Assembly: GCA_032629725.1 (NCBI GenBank)
Contig: JAFEVB010000008.1
Span: forward strand, 1,674,001-1,738,000
DNA: 64,000 bases
Source: Gremmenia infestans
Taxonomy: Eukaryota > Ascomycota > Leotiomycetes > Helotiales > Hamatocanthoscyphaceae
Reading direction: 5' to 3'
Position numbers and translations under genes: made by a program. Of this stretch, positions 33,871-45,839 are shown piece by piece (the stretch's first letter is position 1; every line of letters begins with the position of its first letter). A model generated the notes under the pieces. The model was not told the DNA's origin, did no database searches, and worked only from the letters and a program-made list of their open reading frames with translations.

Positions 33871-35975
33871 ATGGCGGAATACGTTAATCCCCGAGCACAG
33901 TCCTGTCAGAATTGTGTCAAAGCCAAGGCGAAGTGCTATGGCCGTACTGATGGCACCTGTGAGAGGTATATCCACTCCGCTTCTTGCACGAGCATGACAT
34001 GCCACCTGACTTCTACTGATTATTGTTGCAGGTGCAATCGCATGCGTAGAGAGTGCGTGATGCAAGTTCCTATTGTGCGGAAACGGAAAGCTGGGAAGAC
34101 ATCGTAAGAATTCATGTTCTTTTCACGGAGTACATGATCTATACTGATCAGTCTTTCAGTCATGAAGCTCAAGCGGGGCGAATAGTTGAACTAGAGGGAC
34201 GACTGAATGATCTAGTGTCACGTATACCTCTTCCACTCAGTGCCGAACATACGAGTTCGGTCTTCACCCCTGAGTCCACCAATACGCTATCCAGTGGATT
34301 GAGCACGTTTCCCAACCAGGGAAATTCAAGTGCTGAAGAAGCAGGAGATACGCGACCAGATCATGGAACCGGTTTTGGATCAACATCAAGTGCTTCTGAT
34401 CTACCACACAGCACATCAAATGCTGATGAGTTATTGGATGTATTCCGCCAGAAACTTGCTCGACAGGTCCCTTTCATCTTTGTTCCTACGCAAATGAGTG
34501 CTCCGACTCTCTATCGGGAGAGACCGTTCCTCTTTCAAGCCATCATCACTGTAGCTTCATACCACGATTCTGTACATCAGATCAATTTAGGACACCAATT
34601 CGTCAAGCATCTAACGGAACATCTCGTTTTACAGGGGCACAAGAATTTAGATATGCTGCAAGGGCTTCTTGTGTATATTACATGGTCTGTAATCTTCCTG
34701 GTCGTGATTGAGCTTGTGACTGATTAATCCTGCAATACATAGGTATAATGGGCTATTCAGTGACAGATCACAGCTCACGACGCTTGTTGGTTTCGCTTTT
34801 ACTCTATTGATTGACTTGCACTTGTACCAACCCATGGCGAGGTTTGAGAAACACGAAAAGTTCTTGGCTGAAATGAAAGGTGTTTTTACTAGTTGCAGCC
34901 ATGCGGCTTGGGCTCGCAAAGCAGAGCCATCCAGGGAAGAAAAGAGGACTCTTCTGGGATGCTTTTATCTCTTCACATGCGTAGGTTATCCACAAATTCT
35001 TCTGTACATATTGCTAATGATCTCTCAGGTCTCAACGGCTTTTTGTCGTTATAATCCCTTGCAGTGGACGTCATATATCCAGGACTGCTACGATGATATT
35101 TCAAACGCCCCTGAAAATGAAAATGATATCTATCTTGGGCAGCTCTCAACCTTGCAACGCATTTCGGAGGGCGTTAGACAGAGCGGTCTTCGAAGCTTTC
35201 CTTCTCAGCCTCGAGTTTGGAATGCAGCTACTGGAGTTCATTTCAAGTTGCTACTATCAGAATTACAAAGGTTCAAAAGCTCCTTACCAAAGAATCTGCT
35301 GCAAGATGGTAACACTCAAGCTTTCATTTCTTGTTCTCTCATTTATCGTAAAACTCAAACTGATTCAATGAGTTCTATACAGCGATAATTCTCATGCATT
35401 ACCATGCCATCGAGATGTATCTGTTTGAGATTGGCTTCTACATGCCCCCCACAGCCCTAACCGATACGCCTACTCTCCAAAGAGCCGAAGTCCTACTCAT
35501 GTGCCACCATGCCACTCGAGCTTTCTCAGACATCTACTTTTCGATCGATTTCGACTCCACCCCCTTCATAAACTTCAGTCCAGTTTTCATCTCACAGATC
35601 TACTTCGTCATGATGACGCTCTCAAAACTATCACTATTCGACGCCGACGATTGGGACGCCAGTAACGTTCAAACGACGCTAGACCTCTCCACTGTACTGG
35701 ACCTCGCGGTTACGATGACTGAAGCAGCGAGTGCTAGGTATGACTTGAGGGATGATGATAAGCCGTGGCTTCAGGTCACTCGCAAGATGCGGCAGGTGAA
35801 GGTGAGGTTTGAGCATCTGCTGGCAAATGAGAACCGTGATCTTGCTGCTGCGGTACCTGGTACGCAGATACAGGGAGACGCCACAAACATGTCGATGCCA
35901 TTGTTCTTGGACCAATTTGATCTGCTTGATGACAGGTTTTGGCATAATTTGCCCAACGACACGTTTATAGCTTGA
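33871..35975 (+). CDS. Zn2Cys6 transcription factor
   Basis: Six exons (33871-33965, 34032-34103, 34160-34684, 34743-34980, 35029-35308, 35383-35975) give 600 residues. The zinc cluster uses Cys12, 15, 22, 30, 33 and 40 with spacing C-x2-C-x6-C-x7-C-x2-C-x6-C; the fifth Cys is brought in by the first splice. A basic linker (RKRKAGKTS) and a coiled-coil segment (EAQAGRIVELEGRLNDLVSR) follow, which favours dimer binding. The rest is the helical fungal regulator domain, with a conserved-looking WYNGLFSDRSQ at an exon junction. It is followed at 36785, on the same strand, by an MFS exporter, a usual pairing for pathway-specific or efflux regulators. Its own upstream region holds CGG/CCG palindromes. 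Introns are 48-74 nt. Confidence 0.9.
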
Positions 35976-36784
35976 TGCTGTCTCGATACAGCCTCTATTA
36001 AAAGCTGAAGACGTGATACAACATAATCAACGCCTCCTTTTCGTGCGTTTGGTACGGGTGTTAGTTCAGAGTACAACCGAGTTCTTTGATGAGTATCTGA
36101 CATTCCTTACTTTAGGGCTAAGATGACTGAATTCTAATCCCACCGACCGCGTCTCGGTGTTTTGGAACTCCTATGGTGTTTTACGGCCCGTACTTACAAA
36201 AAGAAGCCTCGCCCTAGACAGAAAAAGCGGCACCAATTTATAATGTGCCATGTGGCGTGGAACATTCAAAACCAATGAAAATAAATGCTGCTTTCTGTGT
36301 CCGGCAAGCTCAAGGGTTTATAATGGGCGGTCTTTTTGCGCAGAAGGCCGTAAAATTCTGTAGGACTCAAGTATGACTCTACTCGCTTTTTTTAAGTCTG
36401 ACAGTGGAGACAATTTTTACTCCGCGCCACTTGAAGAGCTTAGATCCGACGAAATACAAAGCTCTAAAGAAGGAATCTCACTTTAAGATTGTTTTAGCTA
36501 TCATCTTTTGCTGTTCTACAGATTTATACTGGGTAAAGAGCCAGTCACATACACGAGATCTATCCTTTCTACGCTAAACAGTCTTCACTGTCAGACTTCA
36601 AAAAGAAGCGAGTACAAGTTCGAATGTGTCCGTCGGAGTAGACCAGAAAGTTGCACTCCGTTCCGTCGGAGACATCACAACAAACCAGTCTGACATCGAA
36701 CTCTAGTCTGACTCATATACTTCTTATATTGCTATCAATTTCGTCCCCCCCCCCAAAAAAATATCCTACATTCTTTCTTTCAAC
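35976..36784 (+). promoter_or_regulatory. MFS promoter with repeated AGTCTGAC and TCCGTCGGA motifs
   Basis: TCCGTCGGA, a palindrome of CCG and CGG half-sites with 1-base spacing, occurs at 36629-36637 and 36662-36670. AGTCTGAC occurs at 36395-36402, inverted at 36590-36597, and twice in direct repeat at 36687-36694 and 36705-36712. The first two copies sit inside a longer inverted repeat (arms 36386-36411 and 36581-36605, about 24 bases with few mismatches). A C/A-rich run near 36747-36762 precedes the start codon. The CCGTCGG core is shared with the regulator's own promoter. Control by the adjacent Zn2Cys6 protein is inferred. Confidence 0.5.
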
Positions 36785-39008
36785 ATGGCGGCATTAAACA
36801 ATTCTCAAGCCAACGTCGCATCCTCGATCGAAACGAATGACCTCCATGAGGAAAAGAAAGACGAGATGCCTGGCCCGAGTAGCGACTCTATTGGTGAGAT
36901 GGCGGTCAATCAACCGGAAGTGCTGAGTGGGTATCAACTATACCTGCTTGTTTTTTCAATATCATTAGCTGGGTTTCTATACAGCTTGGATGTTACTATC
37001 ATTGTGACAGTAAGTTCAGACATCCTGCCGCAACAATAGGAAGAAAGGCCGCTCAGATCACTGCTTTAATTGCTAACCTTCCGAAAAGGCTATCCCTACT
37101 ATCACAACTCATTTCCGCACCATTGAGGATATTGGTTGGTATGGGAGTGCATACCTCATCACATTGTGAGTTTTACCCTTGGGTATCTCTCAAGCTGTGG
37201 CCCATTGCCTGATTTTAACCTCTTTTTAGATGCTCTTGCGCTCCTATGACTGGCAAGCTCTATCAATACTACAATTCAAAGGTGGATATTCAACAGTCTA
37301 CTAGCCCTTCCTCTACCACTTCTGCTCAACTTGGGCGGATTTGCTAACAATTGATTTTCTCCTTTTGCTCTAGGTCACGGCCTTCATATTCATCATCATC
37401 TTCGAAATTGGTTCCCTGATATGTGGCGTTGCGCCGTCCTCGATAGCTCTCGTCATCGGTCGTGCTGTAGCTGGAATTGGTGGAGCGGGAATCTTCAGTG
37501 GAGGTCTCACCATTGTGGCGCAATCAACAACAAAAGAGCAACGCGGGCGTGAGTATAACACTTTTCGCTCCTATCTTTGAATAGGAGTGTCTACATGTTA
37601 AGATATACTAATCACGGTGTAACGATATAGGACTAGTGGCGTTGATCTACATATTTTCCATGGTGGGGAGCATTATCTCTCCAATAATCGGCGGGGCTCT
37701 CACGGAGAGGGCCTCATGGAGATGGTGTAAGTGTTGATTATAGTTTTGTTTCCATTTCACAATGAAAATATGTAGGGACGTACGAAATTGACTATATCAC
37801 AGGCTTTTACATCAATCTACCTGCTGGTGGGGTCACTTTGGCGGTCCTTGCTTTCATTCGAATCCCCGAGAATCGAGAAAAGACTAATAAGAACAAGCCC
37901 ACCTTTGGTGAAACAATCAACCGACTTGATCCCATTGGATTCGCACTCTTTGCGCCATTCTGTGTCATGCTTCTTATTGCCCTGCAGTGGGGCGGCTCCA
38001 CGCATCCCTGGAACTCATCTACTATAATCGGGCTTTTTATCGGTTCCGGACTATGTCTCATCGTGTTCCTATTTTGGGAAAACAGAAGAGGAGACACAGC
38101 TATGATACCTCTGTCAATGCTTCGCCAACACATTTTCTATTCGAGCTGTCTCGTTACCGCCGCGCAATATGGTTCCATGAATCTCTTTTCGTATTACTTG
38201 CCAGTCTGGTTTCAGACAGTTTTGGGGGTAGACCCGATCCTCAGTGGTGTGTATTTCATGGCGACGGCAGCAACATTAATAGTCACCATGTTTCTCACTG
38301 GAGTCATAGGTACGTATCATCTTCATTCAAATCCATCCATTCATTGTGCCTATTTCTGTTTCCCTTGCTCTTTTGAATGCCCACTTACATATGTTCTCCT
38401 TTCCAATAGGTGCCAAGTTGGGAACGCCCGCAATATTCTCCATCCTGGGTAACGGGATCTCTGCCATCGGCGGCGGCCTGATGGGTACCTTCACTCCATC
38501 GTCCCACACAGCCGCATGGGCCGGCTTCCAAGTTCTCGCCGGACTAGGCCGGGGCATGACTCTGCAACAACCCATCAACGCCGTGCAGCAGACGCTCGAC
38601 CCCGCGAAGATGGCAGTCGGAACGTCCATTGTGATATTCTGCCAGTTTTTCGGCGGAGCCCTGATCTTAGCCGTTGCAGAGCTAGATTTCAGTACTTCTC
38701 TACGATCAGCTCTGAAACAATATGCTCCCGGTGTAGATGCGAATTTAATTTTCGATGTCGGTGCGGCGGGCGTGAGAGACGCGGTCACGAGTGAGCAGCT
38801 CCCTGGTGTCTTGAAGGCGTATAACCAGGCTGTTGTGAATGTATTTGTAAGTCTTGTCTTCTGTGTGAACGAAAATATATATGGGTTACGAACTGAATGA
38901 TTGTAGTATCTTGGTTGTGCGGCTTCTGGGCTCGCTTTCCTGGCTGCTTGGGGAATGGGTCTCGGTACGACAAAGAAGAGTAAACCTGCTGATGTCGAGG
39001 AGGTATAA
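36785..39008 (+). CDS. MFS drug:H+ antiporter (DHA2, 14-TM type)
   Basis: Eight exons (36785-37009, 37089-37165, 37230-37281, 37374-37548, 37631-37726, 37803-38309, 38410-38846, 38907-39008) sum to 556 residues. The cytosolic N-terminus is acidic. The first helix block is FLYSLDVTIIVTAIPTI; GWYGSAYLITLCSCAPMTGK follows. The antiporter motif is SPIIGGALTERASWRW, and WCFYINLPAGG continues across an intron, both typical of toxin and drug exporters in this family. It should expel small hydrophobic compounds using the proton gradient. It lies 809 bases downstream of the Zn2Cys6 gene on the same strand, with repeated palindromes in between. No biosynthetic core gene is near, so self-resistance in a cluster is not shown; general detoxification is more likely. 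Intron 3 uses a less usual donor, GTGGAT. Confidence 0.92.
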
Positions 39009-39584
39009 TGGTGACATTAATTCTCTCATTTCTGCGCCCCTTTTATAGATCTCTAAATTGGATAATCGCCGCATAAATAGCGATCAAAAGCGTTGGATTT
39101 GACGGATATTGCAGATATTGCACCTGAACATTGCCTTTAGCTAGAGTTTTATGGAGATGACTGAAACCAAAATTGTTGATTAAGCCTAGATTTATCTAAT
39201 AGTTGAAATATAAGCGACTATATCCTCTTCTGGTCTTCTGACTTCTAGTCTTTAGCTATAGCGCATGCATTCTAACTTTATTCCATGCCCCCGTAAAATT
39301 TGAAAACTACCACAAGACAACAATACCAAAGCCAAAGAACCGTAGCTACAAGACCACCCCATCCTACGTCATTTCCGCACGCCATGTATCAACCAATCAG
39401 AAAGATGTAACCATTCACAAAAGTCCGATACCAGAACAGTGCATCATTCATAAGATATCCAATAGCTACCTACGTAGCTTATTACAAACTCCCATCTACA
39501 CTTAACAACCCAACCTCTACAACTATTTAATTAATCTAATCAAACAACCAGAGCTTGATAAACAAACATCCCATCAAACCAGCT
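39009..39584. other. Intergenic, nothing seen
   Basis: AT-rich between the MFS gene and the next small gene; no repeats or RNA features recognised. Confidence 0.5.
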
Positions 39585-40094
39585 ATGCGTCTCCCAAGAC
39601 TCCCCACCACCAAATCAAAAGAACCCGCCAAACAAACACGCCCACCATCCGACGCCACCCCCCTCTCCCCCACCACCACTACTACTACTGCACGCTCAAC
39701 GCGCGACTCGCGTGGCTCGCGGCTGTCAACGCGGGACCCGGACGTAAACCGTGCGAACGTGCTGGACGCGATCGAGAAGCACTACTTAGATCTCAAGACC
39801 CTGTTTGTGGAAAACAAGCTGCGGAAGAATGAGACGTGGCGGTGGCTGCAAGACCGCGGGTACAAGGGTTCGGCGCAGGAGGGGGAGGGGGAGGGGGTGG
39901 ATAGGGAGAAGCGTAGGGTGTTTCGGTTTATCACGCCGCCGGAGCCGGGTGAGGAGACGGTGAGGGTTAATGCTTCGTATGTGATACTGAAGATTCATCC
40001 GGATGGGCAGTTGGAGGAGGTGTGGATGGGGATTAAGCCGAGCGAACTTAATGCTAGGAGGAGCGGTGGTGGTGGTGGGAGTGGATTTTTTTGA
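39585..40094 (+). CDS. Hypothetical protein with disordered N-terminus
   Basis: Single exon, 169 residues from ATG 39585. The first 50 residues are basic and rich in Thr, Ser and Pro (PTTTTTTARSTRDSRGSR). A more ordered part follows (NVLDAIEKHYLDLKTLFVEN and KNETWRWLQDRGYKG), then a beta-rich segment (VRVNASYVILKIHPDGQLEE) and a Gly-rich end. I know no family for it. The Trp-rich segment and low-repeat core suggest a folded small domain. Open codons continue upstream but without an ATG. Confidence 0.6.
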   Translation: MRLPRLPTTKSKEPAKQTRPPSDATPLSPTTTTTTARSTRDSRGSRLSTRDPDVNRANVLDAIEKHYLDLKTLFVENKLRKNETWRWLQDRGYKGSAQEGEGEGVDREKRRVFRFITPPEPGEETVRVNASYVILKIHPDGQLEEVWMGIKPSELNARRSGGGGGSGFF

Positions 40095-40329
40095 ATCATG
40101 GGTAGCGAGGATAGGAGAATGGGTTTATGGTCAATCATTGAATCATTGAATTATTGGAATAGCAAGTTTAACCTTTACAACTTTGTGAGTCAGAGACGGC
40201 TTTGACAGAGGAATTGCGATTGATTTCCCCCCGGCAGATAGATCAGAGACCTTTCACTTTAATGATAACTTTTCTTGGCTGAATCTCACAGCAGTCTTGA
40301 TACCAGTTCACCGTACTCCATACACAACC

Positions 40330-40566
40330 ATGAACAGTAGCGAAAGAATTGAAGGACAAAACCGCTTCCTCGCAAAGTTCGACGCACGACTCCGATACCT
40401 AATAAGAGACGGGGCGACGGAGGCAGAGATAGCTACGGAACTCAGGAAGTGGCTGGTGATGAATTCCTACTTGGATATGGTGGACTTGGATTGCGAGGAG
40501 GATGTGGTGAGGATGTTCAAGGCTTTGATAACTTCGTTTGTACGAGCCGTGGGAGATCTGAGATGA
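40330..40566 (+). CDS. Small hypothetical helical protein
   Basis: Single exon of 78 residues from ATG 40330 (MNSSERIEGQNRFLAKFDAR). Predicted to be almost all helical, with charged and hydrophobic residues alternating (EAEIATELRKWL, VVRMFKALITSFVRAVGDL). No Cys, signal or membrane segment. Function unknown. It lies 263 bases upstream of another small gene on the same strand; the two share size and helical character but no clear similarity. Confidence 0.5.
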   Translation: MNSSERIEGQNRFLAKFDARLRYLIRDGATEAEIATELRKWLVMNSYLDMVDLDCEEDVVRMFKALITSFVRAVGDLR

Positions 40567-40828
40567 TGGGCGAGGGGAAAGCAGGAAAAGGGGAAATCGT
40601 GTCATTTATGTAGAAGAGGCATGCAGCACAATAAAGACTGGTGGGATATGACGTGGAAAGCAGCAAACGGATAAGGCGGTAGCACGAAAGAAATCATCAT
40701 GTGATAAATCCTCTAGACTGGAGGTTATCCTTCTTGGAGATCATGGAAGGATATGTTGTGAATCTCAGACTCCGACTCCCACTGGGAATGATTCACCTTC
40801 CAGACTTAAATCAACGCGAATAGCGGAT

Positions 40829-41283
40829 ATGCCTTCACTCACACAACGAGTATTTCAACACCTCCATTTCCTTCTTCCATCACCAACAACCTTCCTCACA
40901 AAACCCCCAACACCTCAAGAGACACCGAAACGCATTCTTCCAACATGTAGAACCAACCACAAAGATCCAGAAGCAATTCACGAACGCGAACGGCGACCGA
41001 AACTTTGCCGGGTTGGACAGACAAGGAAAAGTACGATTTTGCCAGGGCCTATGGGCTTGAGGCCGCGGCGTGGTATAAAGAGTGAGTGACGAGCTATAAA
41101 TTGGCTAATATGATGATGGGTTGGTGCGGAGATAGGGGGTACGCGGGCGCCCTCGAAGGACTGCCTACGTACACCGGGGCTAATGTCGACATGCACCGTC
41201 GCTTTATGAAGATTGTGGCTGATGTTTTTCTGAAAATGGCCGAGGAAGAACGACGGACGAGATATGACTTGAGGAGGAGATGA
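40829..41283 (+). CDS. Small hypothetical protein, three exons
   Basis: Proposed exons 40829-40849, 40951-41081 and 41136-41283 give 99 residues in frame. The second intron is well supported: donor GTGAGT, branch GCTAAT and acceptor TAG join WYKE to GYAGALEGLPTYTG. The first intron (donor GTATTT, acceptor TAG) is weaker, and exon 1 may be wrong. The middle, WTDKEKYDFARAYGLEAAAW, looks like a helical folded domain, and the end is a charged helix (KMAEEERRTRYDLRRR). No family recognised. Without splicing no frame covers this sequence, which is why it is easily missed. Confidence 0.5.
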
Positions 41284-41882
41284 CTTGAAGGATGAAAGAA
41301 GTGTAGGTTATGAGTTGAGGTTATTGTTGTCCCTTTTGGAGATCTTCATGGCAAAGGTGGATGAAGAAAGGCAAAGGTATTGTGGGGCTGGCGATGAAGG
41401 ATTAGGCGCGTTGGTTATACTTCGTAGGGATAGCCAGTCCAATTCCAAAAATAAAGACCCCACACCCCAATACTTCCTGCCAGCAAGAATCCATCCAGTG
41501 CTGATCTGATTCTCCTATTTCTGGCTCTCGACTCTATCTCTGGAGTTTAAATTCAGGGAAGACAACTTGTCGCCATTTAGAACGAAATGGGAAATACGAT
41601 ACCAAGCCTGTAAAAGCAACCGAGACAACAGATCCGCGATAATGAGCAAACAATCATCATTCAATCAATCAACTAAAAAGCTTAGAAATAGAAGTAAAGT
41701 GGTGTCTCCCGAGGGAAGAAATGCAGAAGTGAAGTGGAGGTGGAGCATCACGTTTGTAAGTATAAAGCAAAACAGGCACGGCAGGCAACGAGGCGGATAC
41801 AAACTGGAATGAAAGTAATATATGTCTTTGCACAATCAAGGTGATTCTGAGTGTTACGGTAAGGTACTTGGAAAGATAAGAC
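41284..41882. other. Intergenic, nothing seen
   Basis: Convergent 3' region between the small gene and the amidase; short frames only, no domain. Confidence 0.5.
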
Positions 41883-44097
41883 TCAAAGTTGAAGATTTCC
41901 CAAAGCATCGCCTAGGATTTCCGTCAGGGCAAGGACCTTCTCCTCCTGGAACCTGCGTCCTATAATCTGCACAGCAACATGTGCACCGTCGTATATCTCC
42001 GGATCATCTAAATTATATCAGTAATCCATTATGTTGCGTCAAATCAAAGTCTTTTCCCTTTTATAACAAAGGACGAAAAACCAGACAGACAAGTAGGTGG
42101 GTATAAACAAACTTACAAGCTAAATGAACGATCTCGTCGTGGGAATTCAGAGGCGTGTACCCGGCATCCACAACATCAATACTCTTATCTGCTCTTGTGA
42201 CCGGGAGGACCGAGGTAGAGTAGTCGAGTAGATTCACGATGGTTGAGAAGCTTGGCATCGAGTACTTAGCTGTGGGGTCGTCACTAAGGACTGGATCCCT
42301 AATAGAACAGAACATGTCAAATAAGCCATCAGAACTCAAAGAACAGGGACATATCATAGTAGCTATACATACATATCGGGTCTCGCAGCCGCGTACGGCG
42401 CGATTGGTGCGATTACTGCGTCCACGGGACGTCCAGTGCCGGTCAGGGCATAGGTGCTGTTCCAGTATTCCATGTATTTTTTCTGGTAGGCGCGTTTGCC
42501 GATGTTGACGGCTGCTATTTGGGATGCGGTGTATTGTTCCTTGAGCGTGCCGTAGGCTGAGGCGATTGGGCCGAGCATGGGCTCACCAGAGAGAGCAAAT
42601 GCTGCGTGGACTGCGACTGTGAGAATCTAGTCCGAAGGGGAAGAGGAAGACAAACCATCGGTGCCTCCATCAAATAGCCATGCTTGAAACTGATACAAAA
42701 AAAGGTCAGAAGAAGCTTTCCCCGCAATCTGAATCAGGTGACTTACCACCAAATCAAGCCCTTTCTGATGACAAGGGGGCTCCCAATCAACTATTCTATG
42801 ACCTAATTTCTCAGCCGTTTTAACAACAATATCCATCGCCCTCCTAACAGGAGGGTGGAGATTAACAGCCCCATCTGCCCTCATAATTCCAAACGCAAGC
42901 CGTCCCCCACCACCCGCTTTCACAATCTCAAACACCGCCTTCTCCTGCTCATCTCTCCACGGAATCTCCGCCACAAGCGGATCATGTAGCCACGGCTCCT
43001 GACTCAAAACACACTTAATAATCAACTTCAACGCCCCTACACTAGTGGCCAGCGGTCCCACAACACTCAAAAGAGTATTCTGCCCATCCATGCTATTAGC
43101 CATTCCCTCATACGGTACACGTCCACTGCTAGGCCTGATCCCATAAAGGCCATTGAATGCAGCGGGGATGCGGATGCTCCCACCGATATCGGTACCAAAC
43201 CCAACGGGGCTACCTTTGAGGCTGATGAGAGCGCCTTCGCCGCCTGAGGAGCCGCCACAGGAGAGGAAGCGGTTGGTGGGGTTCCAGGTGTATGTTATAA
43301 TGTTGTTCATTGTTTCGCCGGCCATGAGGGTATGTGGGACGGAGGTTTTGACGTATAGGATTGCACCGAGGCGGCGGAGGGTGCTGGCTAGTTCTGATTC
43401 AAAGACGCGTTCTTTGCCGGTTCCAGTGGTTCCTTGGAACGTGTTGATCCACTGGAATCTTTTAGCATTTTTGGTCTTTCATTGAAAGGTTTCAAGTTGG
43501 GAGTGATGAGGGGTCAGTGGAGTTCGGACTTTAGGAATCTTGGGGTGGGAAGATCTGGGAAGGTGTGAGGATACTTACTCCAACGTAACCCATCGTAGTC
43601 TCAACGCCTTTCACGTGAAACTGATCCTTTAAACTAACAGGCAAGCCATGCAGTGGTCCAACCGGCTTCCCATACTTAACATAATACTCATCCAATTTTC
43701 TCGCATCGGAAAGGGCAGCCTCAAAGAATATCTCATGCAGGCAATTAACCTATTCAAACCGATTAACACCAACTTTTCCATCACAAACACGAAAAAGGCA
43801 GAATATGAAACAACTTTCTTCAAAACATACCATCTGATGCGCCAACGCCGCTCTATGACAGAATGCCTCCGTAACCTCCAGCGCAGTCCATGATCCGACC
43901 GTAGTCTGCTTTACGATCCCTACTGCATCTGTTTCCGTGATTTCTATTTCCCGTGGAGACAAGAATTGCTGAATGTATTTTCCCGTGACATTTCGCTGTT
44001 CCGTGGCAGGGGGGACGGGACTGGGCAGACGCCAGGAAGGGGGGATGAGGGCATTGACTGAGTCGCGTTTTATTTTGGCTAGGGTTTGCCAATCCAT
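41883..44097 (-). CDS. Amidase signature family enzyme (acetamidase-like)
   Basis: Seven exons (44097-43831, 43749-43579, 43451-42747, 42689-42656, 42616-42373, 42298-42117, 42007-41883) give 575 residues in frame. The catalytic triad is visible: Lys130 in LPVSLKDQF, the cis-Ser in CGGSSGGEGA (214-215), and the nucleophile Ser238 in GTDIGGSIRIPAAF. The enzyme should hydrolyse a small amide to acid and ammonia, as fungal acetamidases and related hydrolases do; the substrate cannot be read from sequence. The N-terminus (MDWQTLAKIKRDSVNALIPP) is usual for this fungal group and has no signal peptide, so it is cytosolic. One exon is only 34 nt. No regulator or permease adjoins it. Confidence 0.92.
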
Positions 44098-44507
44098 TGT
44101 TATGGGACTTCCAGCTAAGTTTCAGATCCAAAATTGTAGGAATATCTGGAGCTTTCCTAGAATTTTGAAAATATGGACGTCGCTCCTGATACAAGTACAG
44201 AAACTCTTATCGGCGTGTATGGCGGGGTGCATATTTTGGTAGTAGTGCGGAATCATTCATGCATGCCGATACCGTACTATCTCACTCACCGCAAAGTAAT
44301 TTCTGAACACTCATTTCGCTTAAGGCTATCCAATCAGCCGGTTGGGTGCTTTAGCCTATGTGGAGTTGTAGAGGGAATTCCTCTTTTGATGCTCTCCTTA
44401 GCAGGTATATAAGTGAAATGAATGAAACAAAAATCCTGTGGTGAGATAGTACGGTAGATAATCCAAAAGTGGGAGGGCAGGGAGACAAGTAAGTTGGTGG
44501 CGCTGGA
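44098..44507. other. Amidase promoter region
   Basis: About 410 bases upstream of the amidase and downstream of the ALKBH1-like gene; no feature recognised. Confidence 0.45.
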
Positions 44508-45839
44508 CTAGCCTTTCCTCACTCTTTCCTCGCCCACTCTTTCAAACATCTGCCTTACGTTTAAATTGATCCTCCTGTTCCCCATCCAGCCCTCATACGC
44601 CGGAAAGTCTTTTCCCGGCCATGACTGTAGATATTTCGGACAAGTTCCCTGCATGATCTTCGGGACGCCGTGCCAAGCATACCTTGACTCGCCGTCCATA
44701 TACACCACATCTCCTGATCTCAATAGTATCGTTTCGTGGTGTAGTTCGCCCGAAGTTTTGTCTTTGAGGCCGATGATGAAGAGCGCGCTGCAGCCGAGAC
44801 TGATGGAAACGAGGCCCCGATCAACGGCTTCGGAAACGTCCCGGTGGAGAGAGAGCTTGTCTCTAGGGGTGTAGACGTTGAGGATTGCTGCTTGGGGGAT
44901 AGTGGATGGAAAGAGAGAGTGGATGAGGTGAGCGATTGCTGGGGGGAAACCAGGAGGAGTTCCTGTTGGGTATTCTTTCTTTGTCCAATCGTATTGCCCG
45001 CCAAGGGTTACCCAGTGGAGGCCTTTTTCGAGCACAGCTCGATTTGAGAGGGGCTTGTGGGTAGCGTGATCTTTAGGTAGGTGGGGAGAATCTTCTGGAT
45101 CGGTGGTGAAGAATGAGGCTTTGTTGGGTGGGTAGGTGATAGTGTGGTGGAGATGGAGGTTGGTTTGGTTTTCTGGGTTTGAAAGCTCTCGGTGAAGGAG
45201 GGCTGAGAGCAGACTTTGCTGGACAGGTGGTGGGAGAAGAGAGGGGAAGATCATGAGACCTGAGACAGAGTCAGAAAGTAAGTAGAAGAGGTGCAAAAGA
45301 TGTGACTTTGTGAAGCAGAAGGCAAATGTTGTACTATCGAACCTGCGATGCCAGATGGTGACTTCCCATTGGCAACAGAATAAGAAGATGTTTCAGGATT
45401 AAGAGAAAGACGAGAATTATTTGCCTCTTAGACTTTGATGAGATGGAATATGGTGAAAAGCGTGATGCAAAATTCCTTCCTTACCGGGTAACTTCTCAAT
45501 GTCATATGCGGTGGCTTTCCAAGCAGCCATATTAATGTCATCAGTTGAGTCGGCAAGATTGGGGACGTTTCCAGACCCAGAATCTTCGCTGAGATGCGTC
45601 TGGAAAGCATTACTGGCCAGAAATCGCCTGAAGTGCTCTCCCAAGAGTTCGGGCGAGATACTTCCAGCGCCTGCATTGGCCCCGAGGGCCTCGGTATCAA
45701 GGACCTCGTTCTTCAAACGCTCCGGAGTAATGGCCGTGGCACCGGACCATGATTTATATATGTCTCTCAACTTCTGAGGAGGCGCTTCGTGAGGATCCAA
45801 CTGTTTAGAAGTGGGCATTGTGTCGACCACGGAGCCCAT
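44508..45839 (-). CDS. ALKBH1-like Fe(II)/2-oxoglutarate dioxygenase
   Basis: Exons 45839-45485 and 45259-44508, with a 225-nt intron, encode 368 residues. The N-terminal region begins MGSVVDTMPTSKQLDPHEAP and has KLRDIYKSW. Splicing restores LPGLMIFPSLLPPPVQQSLL, a typical ALKBH1 block. The iron ligands are His and Asp in LNVYTPRDKLSLHRDVSEA and the distal His in YAWHGVPKI; the 2-oxoglutarate-binding Arg is in RRINLNVRQ. Such enzymes oxidise methyl groups on nucleic acids (tRNA or DNA) in the family; substrate here is unknown. The intron is longer than its neighbours'. In-frame codons continue upstream of the ATG but have no ATG. Confidence 0.9.
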
